NCBI RefSeq assembly: GCF_000719955.1
Contig: NZ_JOII01000044.1
Location: 1-39,578, forward strand
DNA from: Streptomyces albidoflavus
GTDB taxonomy: Bacteria > Actinomycetota > Actinomycetes > Streptomycetales > Streptomycetaceae
Reading direction: 5' to 3'
Length of the DNA: 39,578 nucleotides
Of this stretch, positions 33,139 to 39,578 are shown piece by piece; positions within the stretch are counted from its first letter, which is position 1, and each line of letters opens with the position of its first letter. The translations under genes were made by a program, and so were the position numbers. The notes beneath the pieces were generated by a model. That model was not told where the DNA came from and ran no database searches. It saw only the letters and a list, made by a program, of their open reading frames with translations.

Positions 33139-33788
33139 CGGCCGACACCCTTCCCTCGGAGCGCGGTGCCGCCGTCGGACGGGGCATCGGCATCGGCCTG
33201 ATGTACGGGCTCTGGCGGCCCCGCGTGCTCGGCGCCTGGCGGGTGCCGTCGGCCGGGCCGGTGATCCTCGCGGTCAACCACAGCCACATGATCGACGGCC
33301 CCATGCTGATGGGGACGGCACCGCGGCCGGTGCACTTCCTGATCAAGAAGGAAGCCTTCGTCGGCCCGCTCGACCCCTTCCTCAAGGGGATCGGCCAACT
33401 CAAGGTCGACCGCGACACCACCGACCGGGCCGCCGTCACCGACGCGCTCGGCGTCCTCAAGGCCGGCGGCGTCCTCGGGATCTTCCCCGAGGGCACCCGG
33501 GGCGAGGGCGACTTCGCCTCGCTCCGCGCCGGCCTCGCCTACTTCGCCGTCCGCAGCGGCGCCCAGGTCGTCCCGGTGGCCGTCCTCGGCGGCGCCGACC
33601 GGCCGGGCCGTCTGGTCAAGGCCCTGCCGCCGCTGTGCTCCCGGGTCGACGTCGTCTTCGGCGACCCGTTCGAGGCGGGCGACGGCTCCGGCCGCCGCAC
33701 CCGCAAGGCCCTCGACGAGGCGACCGTCCGCATCCAGGCCGAACTGCGGGCACACCTGACAAACGCCAGGCGTCTGACCGGACGCTAG
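33135..33788 (+). CDS. plsC: 1-acyl-sn-glycerol-3-phosphate acyltransferase
   Basis: 217 aa from GTG 33135, overlapping cmk. It acylates lysophosphatidic acid in membrane phospholipid synthesis. Acyltransferase motif I is NHSHMID, giving the catalytic H49-x4-D54. Motif III is FPEGTRG, and motif IV lies around VVPVAVLGG. A short hydrophobic stretch near residues 14-27 may help membrane association. cmk-plsC-der is a recurring actinobacterial gene order. Substrate specificity is assigned from the family only. Confidence 0.9.
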   Translation: MTADTLPSERGAAVGRGIGIGLMYGLWRPRVLGAWRVPSAGPVILAVNHSHMIDGPMLMGTAPRPVHFLIKKEAFVGPLDPFLKGIGQLKVDRDTTDRAAVTDALGVLKAGGVLGIFPEGTRGEGDFASLRAGLAYFAVRSGAQVVPVAVLGGADRPGRLVKALPPLCSRVDVVFGDPFEAGDGSGRRTRKALDEATVRIQAELRAHLTNARRLTGR

Positions 33789-33884
33789 GTAAGACTTGAA
33801 GCAGTGGACCGGCCCCCGGGGCGGCCCATCGACGACGCGGTCGGCGCGACGAAGCGGCCGGCGCAGTACAGAGGAACGGACTTC

Positions 33885-35348
33885 ATGAACGACCACCACA
33901 TCTCCGACGACGAGCACGGAGAGCTTGGCGAAGCCGAGTACGCGCAGTTCATGGAGCTGGCCGCGGAAGAGGGCTTCGACATCGACGACGTCGAGGACGC
34001 CATCGAGGAGGCCGGTCACGGCCCCCTCCCGGTCCTCGCCGTCGTCGGCCGCCCCAACGTCGGCAAGTCGACCCTGGTCAACCGGATCATCGGGCGCCGC
34101 GAGGCCGTCGTCGAGGACAAGCCCGGCGTCACCCGCGACCGCGTCACCTACGAGGCCGAGTGGGCCGGGCGCCGCTTCAAGCTGGTCGACACCGGCGGCT
34201 GGGAGCAGGACGTCCTCGGCATCGACGCCTCCGTCGCCGCCCAGGCCGAGTACGCCATCGACGCGGCCGACGCGGTCGTCTTCGTGGTCGACGCCACCGT
34301 CGGCGCCACCGACACCGACGCCGCCGTGGTGCGGCTGCTGCGCAAGGCCGGCAAGCCGGTCGTGCTCTGCGCCAACAAGGTCGACGGCCCCTCGGCCGAG
34401 GCGGACGCCGCCATGCTCTGGTCGCTGGGCCTCGGCGAGCCGCACCCGGTCTCCGCGCTGCACGGCCGCGGCACCGGCGACATGCTGGACGCCGTCATCG
34501 AGGCGCTGCCCGACGCCCCCGCCCAGACCTTCGGCGGCGCCGCCCCCGGCGGCCCCCGCCGGATCGCCCTGATCGGCCGGCCCAACGTCGGCAAGTCCTC
34601 GCTGCTCAACAAGGTCGCCCGCGAGGACCGCGTGGTCGTCAACGAACTGGCGGGCACCACCCGCGACCCGGTCGACGAGCTGATCGAACTCGGCGGCGTC
34701 ACCTGGAAGTTCGTCGACACCGCCGGTATCCGCAAGCGGGTCCACCTCCAGCAGGGCGCCGACTACTACGCCTCGCTGCGCACGGCCGCCGCCGTCGAGA
34801 AGGCCGAGGTCGCCGTCATCCTGATCGACGCCGGTGAGTCCATCAGCGTCCAGGACCAGCGGATCGTCACCATGGCGGTCGACTCCGGCCGTGCCATCGT
34901 CGTCGCCTACAACAAGTGGGACACCCTCGACGAGGAGCGCCGCTACTACCTGGAGCGGGAGATCGAGACGGAGCTGGCGCAGATCGCCTGGGCCCCCCGG
35001 GTCAACGTCTCCGCCGCCACCGGCCGCCACATGGAGCGCCTGGTCCCCGCCATCGAGACGGCCCTCGCGGGCTGGGAGACCCGGGTGCCCACCGGGCGGC
35101 TCAACGCCTTCCTCGGCGAACTGGTCTCCTCCCACCCGCACCCGGTCCGCGGCGGCAAGCAGCCCCGCATCCTCTTCGGCACCCAGGCCGGCACCAAGCC
35201 GCCCCGGTTCGTCCTCTTCGCCTCCGGCTTCATCGAGCACGGCTACCGCCGGTTCGTCGAACGCCGCCTGCGCGAGGAGTTCGGCTTCGAGGGCACCCCG
35301 ATCAAGATCTCGGTCCGGGTCCGCGAGAAGCGCGGCCGCAAGAAGTAG
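33885..35348 (+). CDS. der: Ribosome-assembly GTPase Der (EngA)
   Basis: 487 aa from ATG 33885, with GAGGAA ~8 nt upstream. Der carries two tandem GTPase domains and a C-terminal KH-like domain and is needed for 50S subunit maturation. The first G1 is GRPNVGKS at 55-62 with DTGGW (G3) and NKVD (G4). The second repeats [22 protein letters not shown] and NKWD. The C-terminus ends in the basic [14 protein letters not shown]. The first ~48 residues are an acidic actinobacterial extension. It is followed by a perfect hairpin and convergent genes. Confidence 0.95.
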   Translation: MNDHHISDDEHGELGEAEYAQFMELAAEEGFDIDDVEDAIEEAGHGPLPVLAVVGRPNVGKSTLVNRIIGRREAVVEDKPGVTRDRVTYEAEWAGRRFKLVDTGGWEQDVLGIDASVAAQAEYAIDAADAVVFVVDATVGATDTDAAVVRLLRKAGKPVVLCANKVDGPSAEADAAMLWSLGLGEPHPVSALHGRGTGDMLDAVIEALPDAPAQTFGGAAPGGPRRIALIGRPNVGKSSLLNKVAREDRVVVNELAGTTRDPVDELIELGGVTWKFVDTAGIRKRVHLQQGADYYASLRTAAAVEKAEVAVILIDAGESISVQDQRIVTMAVDSGRAIVVAYNKWDTLDEERRYYLEREIETELAQIAWAPRVNVSAATGRHMERLVPAIETALAGWETRVPTGRLNAFLGELVSSHPHPVRGGKQPRILFGTQAGTKPPRFVLFASGFIEHGYRRFVERRLREEFGFEGTPIKISVRVREKRGRKK

Positions 35349-35381
35349 CCGTACGCCGGGAGCGGCGGTACGCAGGACGTG

Positions 35382-35415
35382 AGAGGGGCCCGCCGGACGT
35401 GGCGGGCCCCTCTCG
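35382..35415. terminator. Bidirectional hairpin between der and the convergent gene
   Basis: GAGAGGGGCCCGCC (35382-35395) pairs perfectly with 35402-35415 around a 6-nt loop. Confidence 0.8.
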
Positions 35416-35448
35416 TGCTTGTGGCGCCCGCGAGGGCTGCCAGGGGCG

Positions 35449-35790
35449 CTACTGGCGCTCCCAGCGCGGCGGCGCCGGCGGCAGCGCCGGAGCCGCGTGC
35501 CGGCGCGACGGCGGCGTCCAGCTCCCGGTGGCCCGCTCCTCCGGGGAGCGCGCAAACGGGTCCTGGGGCGGGCGGCGGAAGCTCTGCGGCCCGCCGAACG
35601 CGTGGAACCGGAGATCCTCCTCGCCACTGCGGTCCCCGGGCAGCGCGCGGAAGGACCGGCGGTACTCCGCGCACAGCGCGTCGAAGATCGGCGTGGGCGA
35701 GCGGCCGTCGGTCAGATCCTGCGCGGGGCGCATGGACGGGATGGACGACGGCGGCAGCGGCCGGGAGCGGGAGGGGTCGTAAGCGTGCAC
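35449..35790 (-). CDS. Small protein of unknown function
   Basis: 113 aa if started at GTG 35790; ATG 35844 (131 aa) and ATG 35733 (94 aa) are alternatives, none with a good ribosome binding site. The central segment RSPTPIFDALCAEYRRSFRALPGDRSGEE looks folded (one amphipathic helix and a conserved-looking RALPGDRSGEE turn), while both ends are Pro/Arg-rich and disordered. No cysteine pair, signal peptide or membrane helix is seen. It probably belongs to a Streptomyces-restricted family; no function can be given. The long open frame reading through to 36561 is compositional. Confidence 0.5.
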   Translation of the reverse strand: MHAYDPSRSRPLPPSSIPSMRPAQDLTDGRSPTPIFDALCAEYRRSFRALPGDRSGEEDLRFHAFGGPQSFRRPPQDPFARSPEERATGSWTPPSRRHAAPALPPAPPRWERQ

Positions 35791-35900
35791 ACACGTCCAA
35801 ACGACCCCGCGGCCCAGGGGATGCGGGCGCGGCCCGCGCTTCATCGTGGGCACGGGGCGGACCGCACCGCCGGGCGGGGACCGGCGGGCCCGGGGAATCC

Positions 35901-36671
35901 TCAGGTACCGGCGAGCGGCATCGCGGCGGCGACCAGCCGGCCCTGCGCCGCCGCGCGGTCCAGCGCGTCCCGGAGCAGGTCCTCGCGGGGCTGCTGGCCG
36001 ATGGAGCCGGCGGGGGCCGCGTAGACCAGGACGGTCTGGCTCTTGTTGGCCGCCGCGCGCCAGCTGTCGGCCACCTGGAGCGGCTGGTGGGCCTGCCACC
36101 AGGCGACCGGCGCCCCCGGCTCCGGCCCCGGCTGGAGGACCGCGTGCAGCTGGCCCACGGCCAGCAGCACCGACCAGCCGTGCAGCACCGGCGGGACCTG
36201 CTCCACCGTCGGGCACGGCACGAAGCCCTGCTCGGCGAGGAGGTCCAGGAAGGCGTCCTCGGTGCCGCCCGAGCCCGGGCGGACGATCGGCCCGGTCGGC
36301 TCCACCACCAGGGCGGGGTGCAGCTCGCCGTCGATCAGGACGAGCCCGCTGGTCACACCGAGGACGGCCTGCTCGGGGGCGGGCTCGCCGGCGCCGTCGG
36401 CGTTGATGGAGCGGACCGCCCCCTGGAGCTGCTCCTCGGCGACCTTGACGATCTGCGAGGGCAGGCAGGTGGCGTGGGCGAAGGCCAGGACGGCTGTTTC
36501 GTCGCCGACGAACAGGACGGTGCTGGTGCGTTCCTGTTCCGAGTCGCCCGGGGTGCGGCACGACGTGCAGTCGTAGTGGCCCGGGGTGTTCTCTCCGGCG
36601 AGCAGCCGTTCGGCTTCTGCGTCGCCGATCTCGGCGCGTACGTCATCGCTGACGTCGAGCATGCGCGGCAC
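35901..36671 (-). CDS. Conserved-looking protein with CxxC...HxxC motif, function unknown
   Basis: 256 aa from GTG 36671, with GAGGAG 6 nt upstream. Near the N-terminus C35-x2-C38 and H66-x2-C69 could form a zinc site within a small strand-rich domain (TVLFVGDETAVLAFAHATC). The remainder alternates strands and helices without membrane segments. A Trp-rich stretch AWWQAHQPL lies late in the protein. No catalytic motif or named family is recognised. It is divergent from the Rpf-like gene across 209 bp that contain a dyad (36710-36745). Confidence 0.65.
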   Translation of the reverse strand: MPRMLDVSDDVRAEIGDAEAERLLAGENTPGHYDCTSCRTPGDSEQERTSTVLFVGDETAVLAFAHATCLPSQIVKVAEEQLQGAVRSINADGAGEPAPEQAVLGVTSGLVLIDGELHPALVVEPTGPIVRPGSGGTEDAFLDLLAEQGFVPCPTVEQVPPVLHGWSVLLAVGQLHAVLQPGPEPGAPVAWWQAHQPLQVADSWRAAANKSQTVLVYAAPAGSIGQQPREDLLRDALDRAAAQGRLVAAAMPLAGT

Positions 36672-36709
36672 GGGTGGCTCCTCGGAATTCGGTGCGTGAG
36701 CGAGTCCGG

Positions 36710-36745
36710 CGGGTCACCGGCTCAACGAGGACAACGGGTGACCCG
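36710..36745. promoter_or_regulatory. Dyad CGGGTCACC-N18-GGTGACCCG in a divergent intergenic region
   Basis: Perfect 9-bp inverted arms (36710-36718 and 36737-36745) between the divergent genes at 36671 and 36881. It may be an operator or a leader hairpin of the minus-strand gene's upstream region. The bound protein is unknown. Confidence 0.4.
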
Positions 36746-36868
36746 GGGTGCAAGTCACGCGCCGGTTCGTACGGAAAACGCTTCCACGGAACACCCGTTC
36801 GCGCCGGGGCGGCGGCGCGGCGCGCGGGCGCACGGCGTGGCTGACCGCGCGCCCTCCGGCAGCCGCCC

Positions 36869-36874
36869 TACCGT
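36869..36874 (+). promoter_or_regulatory. -10 element TACCGT for the Rpf-like gene
   Basis: TACCGT, 6 nt, ATG 36881, without a Shine-Dalgarno sequence; leaderless geometry. Confidence 0.5.
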
Positions 36875-36880
36875 GACGCG

Positions 36881-37420
36881 ATGCCGCACCTGCTCGCCGC
36901 CGCCGTCGCGGCCCTCGCCCTCCTCGCCCCCGGGCACGGGCACGCCCACCGCGCGGACCCGGCCGGGACCCCCGACTGCCGCTCGGCGCCGTGGCCGTGG
37001 GGATGCGTCGCGGACTGCGAGTCGGACGGCCGCTGGGACGCCGACACCGGCAACGGCCACCACGGCGGTCTCCAGTTCGCCCCGGCCACCTGGCGGGAGT
37101 TCGGCGGCGAGCGGTACGCGCCCGGCGCCCACCTGGCCACCGCCGAGGAGCAGATCGCGGTGGGCCGGGACGTCCTGCGGGTCCAGGGCTGGGAGGCGTG
37201 GCCGTCCTGCGCGAAGCGGTACGGGCTGGCCGGGCGGGCGCACACCGTCGAACCGGGGGACACGCTCACCTCGGTGGCGGCCCGGTTCGGGGTGCCGGGC
37301 GGGGTGGAGGGCCTGTACCGGCTGAACGAGGAGACCGTCGGGCCCGACCCGGACTTGCTCGCCGTCGGCGTGCTGCTGGCCCTGCCGCCCGGTTCGGGCT
37401 CCGGCCGCGCCGGGGGCTGA
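36881..37420 (+). CDS. Resuscitation-promoting-factor-like transglycosylase with LysM domain
   Basis: 179 aa from ATG 36881. A signal peptide (~1-23, AAAVAALALLAPGHGHAHA-like) precedes an Rpf domain at ~38-113: CVADCESDGRWDADTGNGHHGGLQFAPATWREFGG with catalytic Glu47, ATAEEQIAVG, and QGWEAWPSC. Residues ~120-168 are one LysM peptidoglycan-binding repeat (HTVEPGDTLTSVAARFG). It is secreted and cleaves peptidoglycan glycan strands; in Streptomyces Rpf proteins promote spore germination and growth. Cysteines 33, 42, 46 and 110 can form the domain disulfide. It is followed by a glycosyltransferase gene, suggesting an envelope theme. Confidence 0.88.
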   Translation: MPHLLAAAVAALALLAPGHGHAHRADPAGTPDCRSAPWPWGCVADCESDGRWDADTGNGHHGGLQFAPATWREFGGERYAPGAHLATAEEQIAVGRDVLRVQGWEAWPSCAKRYGLAGRAHTVEPGDTLTSVAARFGVPGGVEGLYRLNEETVGPDPDLLAVGVLLALPPGSGSGRAGG

Positions 37421-37452
37421 TGGACTCTACGGGCGAAAGGTTCCCGACATCC

Positions 37453-37497
37453 GGCCTCAATACCGCATCCTTTGTGGCACAAGATGATGATGAGGCC
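37453..37497. promoter_or_regulatory. Nested inverted repeat upstream of the GT4 gene
   Basis: Outer arms GGCCTCA (37453-37459) and TGAGGCC (37491-37497) enclose an inner perfect dyad TTGTG-G-CACAA (37472-37482), with further partial pairing CATC/GATG beside it. The stretch is much more AT-rich than its surroundings. It lies between the rpf-like stop and the GT4 start, and could be an operator or a terminator/leader hairpin. Confidence 0.45.
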
Positions 37498-37581
37498 AAC
37501 CCATGCCGCACCCGCCCGGTCCTCCTCCCTGGACAGGCCGACACGACGCCGTGTGCGGGGAAGGACGGGACGGCACCGCCC

Positions 37582-38862
37582 ATGCGCATCTCATTCCTCA
37601 TCCACAACGCCTACGGCATCGGCGGCACCGTCCGCGCCACCCACAACCTCGCCGCCGGGCTCGCCGAACAGCACGAGGTCGAGATCGTCTCCGTCTTCCG
37701 CCACCGGGAGAAGCCCTTCCTCGCCCACCATCCCCGCGTGACGCTGCGCCACCTCGTGGACACCCGCACGGGCACCACCGGCTACGAGGGCGATCACCCC
37801 GAACACGCCATCGCCGCCGAAGACTTCCCCCGCGAGGACCGCCGGTACCACGCGTACAGCATGCTCACCGACCGGCGCATCCGCGCCCATCTCGGCGCGT
37901 CCGACGCCGACGTGGTCGTCACCACCCGGCCCGGGCTGACCCACCACCTGGCCCGGCAGGGGGCGGCGGGCGCGGTGCGCGTCGGACAGGAACACCTCGG
38001 ACTCGACGCCCACACCCCCGCCCTGCGGCGCCGGTTGAGGACCGTCTATCCCCGTCTGGACGCGCTCACCACGGCCACCGAGGCCGACGCGCGGGCCCAC
38101 CGCGGCAGGCTCCGGCTGCCCGGCGTCCACGTGGCCGTGCTGCCCAACGCCGTCCCCGCCCCGGCCGGTCCGCCCGCCGACCCGGCCGCCCGCCGCATCG
38201 TCGCCGCCGGCCGCCTCGTCCCGGTCAAGCGGTACGAGCTGCTGATCCGCGCCTTCGCCCGGGTCCACGCGCTCCACCCGGAGTGGAGCCTGGACATCTG
38301 CGGGGACGGGGAGCGGCGCGCGGCACTCGCGGAACTCGTCGACGAACTCGGGCTCACCGGCCACGTCCGGCTGCGCGGTGCCGTGAACCCCATGGAGGAG
38401 GCCTGGACCGGCGGCTCCGTCGCGGCCGTCACCTCCCGCTGGGAATCCTTCGGCATGACGGTGGTCGAGGCGATGCGCTGCGGCGTTCCGGTGGTCGCCG
38501 TCGACTGCCCGCACGGCCCCCGCGAGATCATCACCGACGGCGTCGACGGGCTCCTCGTCCGCTCCGCCGGCCCGGACGCCCTCGCCGACGCACTGCTCTC
38601 CCTCGTCGGCGACGAGAACCTGCGGCACTCCATGGGCAGGGCGGCCCTGGCCAACGCCGCCCGCTACTCCCCGGCCGCCGTCGCCGAACGCTGCTCCGAC
38701 CTCTTCACCTCCCTCGCCGCCCGGCGGGGGAGGTCCGGCGCAGCCGCCCGGCTGCGCGGCTCCGCCCACCGAGCGCGGGGCGCCGCGCTCAGCACCGCCT
38801 TCGCCCTCCGCGACACCGGCCGCGCCGTCGGAGCCGCCCTGGCCCCGGGCGGTGCCACATGA
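37582..38862 (+). CDS. GT4-family glycosyltransferase
   Basis: 426 aa from ATG 37582. The start is chosen because MRISFLIHNAYGIGGTVRATHNLA is the normal GT-B opening with its glycine loop. An in-frame ATG at 37420 would add 54 atypical residues spanning the inverted repeat. The C-terminal domain shows VAAGRLVPVKRYELLIRAFA, ICGDGERR, and the intact EX7E motif in SRWESFGMTVVEAMRCGVPVVAVDCPHGPREII. The ~60-residue Arg/Ala-rich C-terminus may contact the membrane. It overlaps the next gene by 4 nt. Likely roles are cell-wall or capsular polymer synthesis; donor and acceptor are unknown. Confidence 0.85.
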   Translation: MRISFLIHNAYGIGGTVRATHNLAAGLAEQHEVEIVSVFRHREKPFLAHHPRVTLRHLVDTRTGTTGYEGDHPEHAIAAEDFPREDRRYHAYSMLTDRRIRAHLGASDADVVVTTRPGLTHHLARQGAAGAVRVGQEHLGLDAHTPALRRRLRTVYPRLDALTTATEADARAHRGRLRLPGVHVAVLPNAVPAPAGPPADPAARRIVAAGRLVPVKRYELLIRAFARVHALHPEWSLDICGDGERRAALAELVDELGLTGHVRLRGAVNPMEEAWTGGSVAAVTSRWESFGMTVVEAMRCGVPVVAVDCPHGPREIITDGVDGLLVRSAGPDALADALLSLVGDENLRHSMGRAALANAARYSPAAVAERCSDLFTSLAARRGRSGAAARLRGSAHRARGAALSTAFALRDTGRAVGAALAPGGAT

Positions 38863-39578
38863 CCGCGCTGCTGCCCCGCCCCTCGCAAGGCTCCACCGGC
38901 CCGGGTCCGGCCGCCGGGCCGCCGCGCGCCGACTGCGTGGCCGACACCGCGGGTGGGCTCACCTTCGACCTGGCCGGCCTGGACGGCCTCGCCGACCGGG
39001 CCACCGGCGGGGCCGCGCTGCTGCTGCGCCCGCGCGAGCGGGGGGCGGACACCGTCCCGCTGCCGCTCACCCCGGCCGGCGGGGGACGGCTGCGGGCCGC
39101 CCTGCCCCGGACCGTGCCGCTGCCCGAAGGGCACTGGGACGCCTGGCTGCGGCTGCCCGGCAGCCCCGACCGGCGGCTGGCGCCCGGCGCCCACCACCTG
39201 GGCCCGCTCACCGCCGCCCGTGCGGCCGACGCGGCGGCGGGCCGGGTCGTGGCCCGGCTCCCGTACGCCACCCGTGGCGGGCGGCTCAGCCTCCGCAGCT
39301 GGCTGCGCGCCCCGCACGCCGAGACCCTCGGGCTCTCCGCCGGCCCCGGGCGGCTCACCGTCACCGGGCGGCTCTACGGCGCCGCCGTCACCGCCCACGC
39401 CTACGGCGAGATACGCGCCGTGGACGCCCCCGGCCCGCTCTGCCGCGTCCCCGTGACGCCCACCCCAGAACCGGGTCACCCGCCCACCGAGGGCACCCCC
39501 TTCACCCTCACCCTGCCCCACCCCGACCTCGCCGCCGACGGCCGCCCCCGCACCTGGTCCCTCTGGCTCCGCCCGGCC
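38859..39578 (+). CDS. Partial protein of unknown function coupled to the GT4 gene (3' end outside window)
   Basis: 240 codons are visible from ATG 38859, without a stop; the gene runs off the window. It overlaps the GT4 stop as ATGA. The visible part is strand-rich and Leu/Pro/Arg-rich with repeated blocks (for example HWDAWLRLPG and RTWSLWLRP), resembling tandem beta-sandwich units. Similar units occur next to wall-polymer transferases in actinobacteria, so a role with the glycosyltransferase in envelope polymer assembly is possible. That is inference; no catalytic motif is visible in this part. Confidence 0.6.
   Translation, partial: MTALLPRPSQGSTGPGPAAGPPRADCVADTAGGLTFDLAGLDGLADRATGGAALLLRPRERGADTVPLPLTPAGGGRLRAALPRTVPLPEGHWDAWLRLPGSPDRRLAPGAHHLGPLTAARAADAAAGRVVARLPYATRGGRLSLRSWLRAPHAETLGLSAGPGRLTVTGRLYGAAVTAHAYGEIRAVDAPGPLCRVPVTPTPEPGHPPTEGTPFTLTLPHPDLAADGRPRTWSLWLRPA

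Overview
The window is high-GC actinobacterial chromosome, almost certainly Streptomyces. GC is very high, GTG starts and ATGA/GTGA overlaps are frequent, and the gene set (pyrG, ald, an orphan parA, scpA/scpB, an RluB-type pseudouridine synthase, tyrA, cmk, plsC, der, recN, nadK, tlyA) is a Streptomyces core-chromosome series. It opens inside a 5S rRNA gene with a strong terminator, so an rRNA operon lies just upstream.

Layout: (1) 1-5363: 5S tail, an Arg/Gly/Asp-repeat protein with a TPR-like C-terminus, DUF1015 (minus), a NagD-type HAD phosphatase, an SCP2-domain protein (minus) and a small conserved protein. (2) 5394-9628: tlyA-nadK-recN, then a GNAT acetyltransferase that looks frameshifted near its end. 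(3) 9862-15972: a PASTA-like anchored protein, a GT4 glycosyltransferase, a decayed chloramphenicol-phosphotransferase-like pseudogene, a PucR regulator (minus) and a GH15 hydrolase (minus). (4) 16546-22765: pyrG, ADP-ribose pyrophosphatase, an AfsR-like NB-ARC/TPR protein without a DNA-binding domain, and alanine dehydrogenase. (5) 23127-27707: parA, a ribbon-helix-helix protein, scpA, scpB and rluB, a chromosome-segregation block. (6) 27877-31130: a tightly overlapped operon of an NrtR-like Nudix/winged-helix regulator, an ADP-ribosylglycohydrolase and a nucleotidyltransferase, meeting a convergent second nucleotidyltransferase. A perfect palindrome sits at the operon promoter. (7) 31215-35348: tyrA, cmk, plsC, der. 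(8) 35449-39578: two unknown Streptomyces-type proteins, an Rpf-like muralytic enzyme with LysM, a GT4 glycosyltransferase and a downstream gene cut by the window end.

The most promising candidate for an under-described system is region 6: an apparently autoregulated ADP-ribose-sensing regulator coupled to ADP-ribose removal and to RlaP-like (RNA-repair-associated) nucleotidyl transfer. Second is region 5, where the parA lacks a parB but overlaps a gene for a protein with a flexible N-terminus and a C-terminal RHH domain, an architecture resembling plasmid type Ib partition systems. Other notable points are a pair of compensating frame disruptions at the ends of a 99-bp duplication in the RGG-like gene, and at least eight genes whose -10 hexamers sit 6-8 nt before the start codon, which suggests leaderless transcripts. 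All functional calls are from reading the sequence; no database search was run.
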